Below, one piece after another: positions 47,248 to 64,000 of a stretch of 64,000 nt of DNA (its first letter is position 1; every line of letters begins with the position of its first letter). Origin of the DNA: Talpa occidentalis. Lineage: Eukaryota; Chordata; Mammalia; Eulipotyphla; Talpidae. The notes beneath the pieces were generated by a model. That model was not told where the DNA came from. It worked only from the letters and a program-made list of their open reading frames with translations, and searched no databases. The stretch spans positions 49,407,013 to 49,471,012 of the forward strand of contig NW_023601754.1 of the NCBI RefSeq assembly GCF_014898055.3. The letters run 5' to 3'. Made by a program: the position numbers and the translations under genes.

Positions 47248-48675
47248 ATTGGTGCTGTCCCATCATTCCCTTCTTTTTAGGATTGTTGACTCCTGTGGGT
47301 CTGGCGCATGCTCCTCCCCCACCCTGGAACTTCTGGTTGCTTGCCTAGGCCAAGATTCCCAGCTTCCTTGGTGCTGTCTGAGCAGGCTGCCTGTCTCAGA
47401 GCAGGACTGCCTCGGTTCCTTATCCTGGGGACCTTGGTGGGTCCTCCTAGATCAGTGGGCTGCCAGCCCTGTACGCATGGATCTTGTCTGTGGTGGCCTC
47501 TGCAGCCCCAGCTTCCTTTCTCTCCGGCTCTTTGCTGGGGGGCCCTCGATGTGGAGTTTTTTTCTCAAGGGGCTGTGGCCTCTGTGACTGCAGCTCCTGC
47601 CCACGCTAGGCTACCTGTTTAGGGGTGAGGGCTCCGGGCCACGGCCCTTGCCCTGCTCCAGGGAGAAGTGGTCTCCCCCACGTCAGGTTGGTACTTTGAG
47701 GTTCTGTTGGAACCACCATCCCCCAAGCTCGGACTGCTCTCCCCTGAAACCTGCGTCCCGTGCTCCAGGACTGCCAGCTGCCCGGCTGTTCCCCTCTCGG
47801 GAGTGGGGCAGGAACTGCCTATGGGCTGGGTGTCCTGCCCACCCCCCTTAAGGAGAGCAGTGCGCTAGTAGGGGTAGGAACTGGGTGTTTGCTCTCTCCG
47901 GACTGAGCCCCTGTGATGGGCGCTTGGAGGTCAGTGAGAACAAGCTCTTGTTTAAGGTTCTTGTTCCCCTCCTTCCCCCCAGGGGTAGGGGCCTCTCTGT
48001 ATTGGGGCTAAGACAGTTTGGGTCTATGCGCCTGCAGGACGTAGCATTGGGGCCAGGCCCCTAAGTGCCCACACGGCGCCTCCCATGAATCTCCTCTGTC
48101 AAGCTCTGTCCAGGCCCCCGAGGCTAGCATGTGGCTCTCGCCCTGACTGAGTGTGGCCGTTTCCCCAGCTGGTCTCTGGAGGACTGAGGGGTCACACCTA
48201 CCTGCCGTGTAACAAATGGGCCCCTGTGGAGATCAGGGACAGCCTCCTGAGGGTGCGGGACCTGCCCTGGTCTCTGGGTCTCTTGTGCCCAGGTGTGCTG
48301 GATGTAGCCACCAGCCACGTGTGATTTAAACTGAAAGTGGAAATTCTGTCCTTCTGTTTTGTGACCACACTACAAATGTCCAGTGGTCGATAGCAAACTC
48401 TCCACCCTCTTAGACTGCTGCTCTCAAGCTGTTGCCTTGCCTGTGGGTGAGACCCTGTGGGTATGCCTCACCTGGGGTTGGCATGCTGTCCTGGGATGGC
48501 CTTGCGCTGGGTCTGTAGGGTGGCAGCTCCTCCAGTGTCAGAGCGTCATGTTTGCAGTATAGGCCCCCTCTGTGGGATGGCCTCTGCTGGCACCACAGGC
48601 GTTCTCTTGGCATAACTGTCTCTCTCCATAGTACCCGTATCTCCCCTGGTCTCAGTGTCAGGCCTTCACGTATGT

Positions 48676-48790
48676 GACAGCGCCCTGGGTTGGACAGGGG
48701 TGGGGAGTAGCTGCGCCTCAGCCCTGCTTCTCTTTGGCCTCTGTGTGATGATGTCATCGCCCCTTGGGTGAAGTTTTGGGGGCTTTTTTT
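48676..48790 (+). repeat. Duplicated segment B in CNOT3 5' intron
   Basis: Second copy of the 47131-47247 segment, same orientation, with the TGATGATGTCATC core preserved while the flanks carry substitutions. Confidence 0.9.
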
Positions 48791-49278
48791 CTTTTTATCC
48801 ATACCTGGCTTCTACCCTAGGCTAACGCTCCTGTTACCTCCCCTTTTAGCTTAGTCCCCTGTAGGTTGCCAATACCTTCCTTTAGGGTGAAGTTGCTGCT
48901 CTGAGTATCGAGTATTTGCTGGGTCACGTTTCCCAAGTCTAAATCCAGTCTTCTGATGCGTAATTCCTTCTGGTTGCAGGTCAGCTCACTCACAGCTAAG
49001 GCCCCCTTTCCACCCTCTTGTCTTTGTAAGAGTCGTCTTCTCCCGGCCTTCTCTTGGGTGTGATCTTCTGCCCCCAGACCTCTATAACCCTTCTGGGTAA
49101 GGTTCTTTAGGTTAAGGATGTTCTTTTAAGATTCTGTCCCAGAATAAACTCGTTGCGGGCTGAGGCCCTCTTCTGCTTGAGATCCAGCCCGACCTCCCTC
49201 CGGCCTCCTCTACAGCCCATATACATATGCATGTGTGTGTGCGCAGCCGTGCACTGTGGGTTCTCTTTGTCCCTTGGG

Positions 49279-49413
49279 GTGTCTGAGAGGATAATCTCTC
49301 CACTGATATGTCTAGGGATAGCCTTTCCCCTGGTGTATCTGAGGGGATAACCTTACCCCTGATGTGCCTGAGGGGATAGCCTTACCCCCGATGTGTCTGA
49401 GGGGATACCTCTG
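49279..49413 (+). repeat. 29-bp minisatellite in CNOT3 5' intron
   Basis: About four and a half units of gtatctgaggggataacctt-acccctgat type (29 bp), with a diverged first two units and better conserved last ones. Intronic, about 420 bases before the start-codon exon. Confidence 0.88.
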
Positions 49414-49828
49414 CCAGAATTCTGGTCACCTGTGTCCCTGATTCCTATAGGCAGTGTGGTTCCTAATACTTTCATCCCCAGCAGTCGGCTGTGGGCAGTG
49501 ATGGGTTCCTGCTCGAAACTGCATTTGAGTGTCCTCTGGGGAAAAGGTACTCCGTGCTCTAGGAGTTGTCCGCTTCGTGGGTCAGAGGCACACAAAAAGT
49601 ATCTTTTCAGCAGATTTCTGGGGTTCTTCTGTGGGTACTTGAGGCAGTATAGGGAGAACTGGGCCTCGTCTTTGTCATTAGATAGAAAATACATCTTTAC
49701 GATTCCACATGGCCCACTGTCCCCAGCCTGGTCCATGTCTGGGTTCGGACTAGGGACTAACTGTACTCCTTCCTGATTCTTGCAGCAGCGTCTGTCTTCA
49801 AGGGAGTATGAAGAGAGGGCGTCTGTAG

Positions 49829-60272
<10,444 letters not shown>

Positions 60273-60550
60273 CACCGGCCCCTCCCACTGCCCTCCCCTC
60301 TCCCCCGCATGCTGATCCCCCTGCCCAGGTGAGGGCCCTGCCCTGGAAGACAGGGGTGGCCCTAGGCCTTGGGGCAGTCCCCTCCCCCAGGAAGCAGGGA
60401 GGGGGCTGGGAGGCTTTCTCCTCTCAGCCCCATCCTGGGGGGGCGAGGGCTGCCCCCTCCTCCCCTCCCCAGTGAGGGACATTTTTTGGTAAACCTATTT
60501 TCATTTTGGAAAATATTTATGAATAAATAGTTTTATATGAAGGCTGGCGG
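60273..60550 (+). other. CNOT3 3' UTR and poly(A) signal
   Basis: About 250 bases from the stop to AATAAA at 60522-60527. Cleavage is expected near 60540-60560, next to the LENG1 stop codon on the other strand (60581). Confidence 0.88.
60532..60537 (-). terminator. Possible LENG1 poly(A) signal (variant TATAAA)
   Basis: No AATAAA occurs on the minus strand within about 100 bases beyond the LENG1 stop. TATAAA (tttata on the plus strand) at this position is the best variant. If used, the LENG1 transcript would end inside the CNOT3 3' UTR. Confidence 0.4.
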
Positions 60551-60580
60551 CAGCGGCCTCTCCTGTACCCACCCCAGAAC

Positions 60581-63579
60581 TCAGTGAGCAAGCGGGGCTT
60601 CCTGTCGGCGGGGCCGCCGGGCCAGCTGGGGATTGAACTGGGAATTGTATCGCCTGCGACGATCATCTGTCTCCTCTTCTGGCTGGTCTTCCTGGGGCAC
60701 TCTGCCTCTGACCCCAGCCAGCAGGGCCTCAGCCCGAGCCCTCTCGGCTGCTTCCCGCCGAAGACGTTCAGCTCGGAGCTGCTCTAGGGAAGGGGATCTA
60801 GGGGGAAGAGAAGCCAGGTCAGAAATAGGTCCTCCAGACCCCCTGCCTGCCTCTTAGTTGATGAAACTTGCAGGTGAGACCCCTCACCCATGTACAAGGA
60901 TCAGGGCCTCCCTTTCTGCAATCCTGTGTTCACCCATCTTTTCAATTGGGTGTCCCTCCCTAACCCAGCTGTAGGATACCAAGCACCATCTGGGCCTCAG
61001 TCTCTCCTTATATAGGAAACAACAGTCCACTCTGGCACACAAGCCCTTTTACTCTAACCCTGTTCTCAAACTCTGGTCTAAAAGTGGAGGATCCCAAAGA
61101 GCTGTCTCGGTTTTATCTGCCACGTTTGGCGTATTAGGAAACTTGAGAAATCTTAAAAGCACAAGTACATGCTCCCCTGGCTGCTCTGACAAGCAGGAAC
61201 AAACCCCTCTGCGCTTAACAAATCTGAGAAGGTTGGATGGTGTTATGGAAACAGGCTTGAACGCCTCTGCAGGGAAGTCGGACACAGTGGGGGTCAACAG
61301 GCCACATTCTTAGAACCACTCACCCAGTCAGCTCCTGGCCTAGTGCCTTCAGCTCACAGTCTTCCCTCGGGGCCTATAAAACCACCCCCCCAGGCCTGGA
61401 ACCCAGCTTCCTGCTTACGCTTTAGGCTGCTGTTTCTCAGGTGCCCACTTTTCTTTCCTGCTGCGACTCCCATTGTCACTGCTGGGCCTTCTTTTCTTCC
61501 CCAAATGTTTCTGCATCTCCCGCAGAGGGTCTAGGTGGTTCTTGATTTTGTCATCTCGACTCGGGCCAGATGGGACACCCCCTCGCTCTGGAGGAAGCTG
61601 GTACCAAGGGGGCTGGGTCTGGGCTTCCGCTGCACTCTGTCCCAGGTACGTCAGGATGCCCAGAGCTTTCTCTTGCTTCTCCTAAGAGAATTAGAAAATA
61701 GAAGTGAGTGTAAAGTTCAAGTGTATCTTCCTTGGGAGCCCTGGATGGGGATACTCAAGGCTGCTGGAGAGGCCAAAGCAGTCACTGAGCCAACTGCCAG
61801 GAATGGGGACACAACAAATCAGCATAGATGGGGTCCTGCCCTGTGGGCATGGCAGGTTCTGTAACAGCCCAGAAAAGGGAGGACAGGGCAGGAGATGCAA
61901 CTTGGGAGACACTTGGAGAAAACCTGAAAAGCAAAGCAGAGGAGTGACTGATGTGAGAAGGCCAGTGCCGAGTTCGATGGGAAATAAATCCCTGTGAGCC
62001 AGGGAGTGGCAGGGCCTAATTTAAATTCTGACAAGTTCCTTACCACCTCCCAACCAAATCGCTGTGGGGGCTGCCACCAGAGTGGAGACCTCTGGGGGCT
62101 CCAGCATCTACTGAGCCCGGTGCAGGCCTGGATGGCAGTAACAGAAGCTTCCTGACTACAGTTCACGTTCTCCACAATCTCTGTCAGCCTGCTTGCTCCC
62201 CACATGGTGTCACAACCTGAGGTACTCTCCCTGCTGATGAAGTGGGCTCAGCCAGCTTACTTTTTCCTGTCGCTTTTCTTCCTCATACTCTTTATTGCCA
62301 CTGGTCACCCCCTTGCCATCTTCCAGCAGCTCCCGGAAGAGGTCCACGGGGCCAAAACTTGAGCCTCCCGCCTCGGCTGCTGCAAGCTCAGGTACCGGGT
62401 TCTGATGCCTGGCTTTCTTCCGAAGGAATTCTGTGCGAGCCTGGAGGGAAAAGAAATGAGGCAGTACACTGAGAGCCAAGATGGGATTCAACTTAACTGC
62501 AAATCTAGTGCAAACCACAGGAAATCTCAGTCCATGATGCTGGGGGCTACAGGAAGCAGAGGGACTGTGAGCCCAGAAGGATCCATGTCCCAGTTGGTGA
62601 GAGTGGAGTAAGGGAATGCCTGGGTTTGTAAGCTGCAGATCAAACAAACAGTAAGCCAGAGGGGTTCCCAGCCCACAGTAAGAACAGCTGTAACACAGTA
62701 AGAACAGCTGTGAAGGCAGCCAAAATACATTTCAGGTCAAGCGATTTCTATTCCAGACAGTTCTAAGTCAGCCCGGAAAAATCTGAGCTGCTACGGATAT
62801 ATTAATTTTTAAAATCCCTACCACCACACAGACAGCGTCGAGGATCACGTTACCTGAAAGGACGGAGAGCTAAGTGTAAACGAAACACGTTAGGCGCTAT
62901 AAAGAAAGTCTCTGGCAATGGTGGTGGTGGTGGGGGGGGGTGTCAGGGAACAGTCTCCCCAGATGGGGCGGGGCTGGCTGTCCCACTGTGGTCCCTGCAA
63001 AGTGGCTTCCTCTCTCTGGCACCATCTCATGTCTCTGCCTAATGACCACCGCGCCTTTACAGGAACGAACGGCGCTTGAGAGAATCCGCCAAGTCAAGCA
63101 CTTTGCACGGGGTGAGCGCACAGTACAGGCGCTCAACAAACGGGGGTGCAAACCAAAAAAAACCGGTCTCAGTTTCCTTGAACTGCCCGAGGGTTCACGT
63201 ACACGCGCAACGAGTCCCTTATCAAGCTCCTACTGTGTGCCAGGTGCTGCTCTGGCGACGGGAAGCACACGCGTGAAGGAAACCGAGGCGCGAGGCGGTC
63301 GAGGGGGTGTCGGCGCAGGTGGTCGCAGGTACCCGGCCCCGACATCCGCACCGGGCGCCCCGCGCTTGCGCGCACCCCCACTTCCGGCCCCCACGACGCG
63401 CCTGCGCGCTCCGCCCGGGCGCCCCGCCGACGGGCCGCCGCGCCTACCTCCTGCTGGGCGAGCAGCACCCTGCGTTCGCGCTCCTTCTCCTCCTCCCGGG
63501 CCTGGGCCTCGTCACGCCGCACGCGGGCCACATTGTCCTTGTTCCGGACGTGCCAGCTCTTCTTGGGCAAGATATTCAT
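60581..63579 (-). CDS. LENG1: Leukocyte receptor cluster member 1, 263 aa
   Basis: Four coding exons on the minus strand: 63448-63579 ([20 protein letters not shown] and on), 62261-62440 ([20 protein letters not shown] and on), 61419-61681 ([20 protein letters not shown] and on), 60581-60797 (ends [20 protein letters not shown] and then EAPLAH). The sum is 792 bp, 263 residues, one fewer than the human protein. The N-terminus carries the CIR-N (CBF1-interacting co-repressor N-terminal) motif of helical, Lys/Arg/Glu-rich sequence, shared by several splicing-associated proteins. Function is poorly defined; nuclear localisation is likely from the basic runs (GKKRR, RRRR). The start is preceded by a CpG island with CCAAT boxes. 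Its 3' end runs into CNOT3. Confidence 0.97.
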
Positions 63580-63935
63580 GGCGCCGGAGGAGTCCGCGGC
63601 CTGGCGGGACCGCCTCCCGGCACTTCCGATTGGTGAGGCGCGGCCCCGTCCCTGCCGCTCCCCCCTCGCCCGGGATTGGCCCGGGCCCGCTGGCACGCCC
63701 CCTGCGGGTGCGGGGCGGGTTGATTGGCTGAGAAGCCCCCTCCCTTCGCCAGGATCTCGCGTGGCTCTGATGTTGCCTAGCGACGGCCTCCTCCCGCGGG
63801 CCTGAGTCAATCACTAGTGGCCCTGCCCCCGACGCTAGCGGGCTCGGCTGCCGATTGGCTGGCTCGCCTGCCGGTCTCCCTGCCCACCATCTCATTGGCC
63901 TGTGCCCCTCGGACTTCCGTGCGCAAGTTTCAGAG
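63250..63935. promoter_or_regulatory. LENG1 CpG-island promoter with five CCAAT boxes
   Basis: ATTGG pentamers at 63629, 63675, 63723, 63854 and 63894, all the same way round, i.e. CCAAT on the LENG1 coding strand. They sit 50-320 bases upstream of the start codon in a CpG-rich, TATA-less region. The left part of the island covers exon 1 and intron 1. Confidence 0.75.
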
Positions 63936-64000
63936 CCCGCTCGGACGCCTCAGCGCTGTTTATTGATGCTGGGGGGACAGACACTGGGCAGGGACTTGGG
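63935..64000 (-). other. TMC4: Probable 3' UTR end of TMC4
   Basis: On the minus strand the edge sequence reads into AATAAA (tttatt at 63959-63964 in plus) after a C-rich run. By conserved synteny the next gene is TMC4 on this strand, so this should be its 3' end. No coding sequence is inside the window, so identity rests on gene order. Confidence 0.5.

Overview
The window is mammalian nuclear DNA from the centromeric flank of the leukocyte receptor complex (the region syntenic with human 19q13.42). This follows from conserved spliced genes with GT-AG introns and vertebrate poly(A) signals in the order TARM1-like, TARM1-like, OSCAR, NDUFA3, TFPT, PRPF31, CNOT3, LENG1, (TMC4 3' end). A tRNA-derived SINE family, present in at least eight copies and unlike primate Alu or rodent B1/B2, points to a laurasiatherian, most likely an artiodactyl and possibly a camelid. 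That species call is inference and is not proven by the sequence.

Layout. 1-10.5 kb: two tandem two-exon-leader Ig-receptor loci on the minus strand, both related to TARM1. The left one runs off the left edge after its first Ig exon. The right one has leader, mini-exon, two Ig exons and a candidate but damaged transmembrane exon. 10.5-13.3 kb: repeat-rich intergenic DNA. 13.3-17.7 kb: OSCAR (minus), complete with five coding exons. 17.9-19.9 kb: SINEs and a probable LTR remnant. 20-22.7 kb: NDUFA3 (plus). 22.7-29.0 kb: TFPT (minus), tail-to-tail with NDUFA3 and head-to-head with PRPF31. 29.5-41.9 kb: PRPF31 (plus), 13 coding exons. 42-44.6 kb: intergenic, one SINE. 44.6-60.5 kb: CNOT3 (plus), with a CpG island, a dense CCAAT array, a long 5' intron and 17 coding exons. 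60.6-63.6 kb: LENG1 (minus), whose 3' end abuts or overlaps that of CNOT3. The last 50 bases carry a minus-strand poly(A) signal that fits the 3' end of TMC4.

The left third therefore holds fast-evolving myeloid immune receptors that (in OSCAR and TARM1) signal through an ITAM adaptor paired with a transmembrane arginine. The right two thirds are compact housekeeping genes: respiratory complex I (NDUFA3), INO80 chromatin remodelling (TFPT), U4/U6.U5 tri-snRNP splicing (PRPF31), CCR4-NOT deadenylation (CNOT3) and LENG1. For all five housekeeping genes and OSCAR I re-derived exon boundaries by hand, and the summed coding lengths stay in frame: OSCAR 254 aa, NDUFA3 84, TFPT 253, PRPF31 499, CNOT3 749, LENG1 263.

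Most notable observations: the tandem TARM1-like loci with a receptor that may have lost its membrane anchor; a duplicated, decayed copy of NDUFA3 coding exon 3; a triplicated promoter motif at NDUFA3; ten CCAAT boxes in about 570 bp upstream of CNOT3 and five in one orientation at LENG1; an intron-to-intron duplication inside PRPF31; and two very tight convergent gene ends. I found no wholly new system; the window reads as a known locus with lineage-specific changes.
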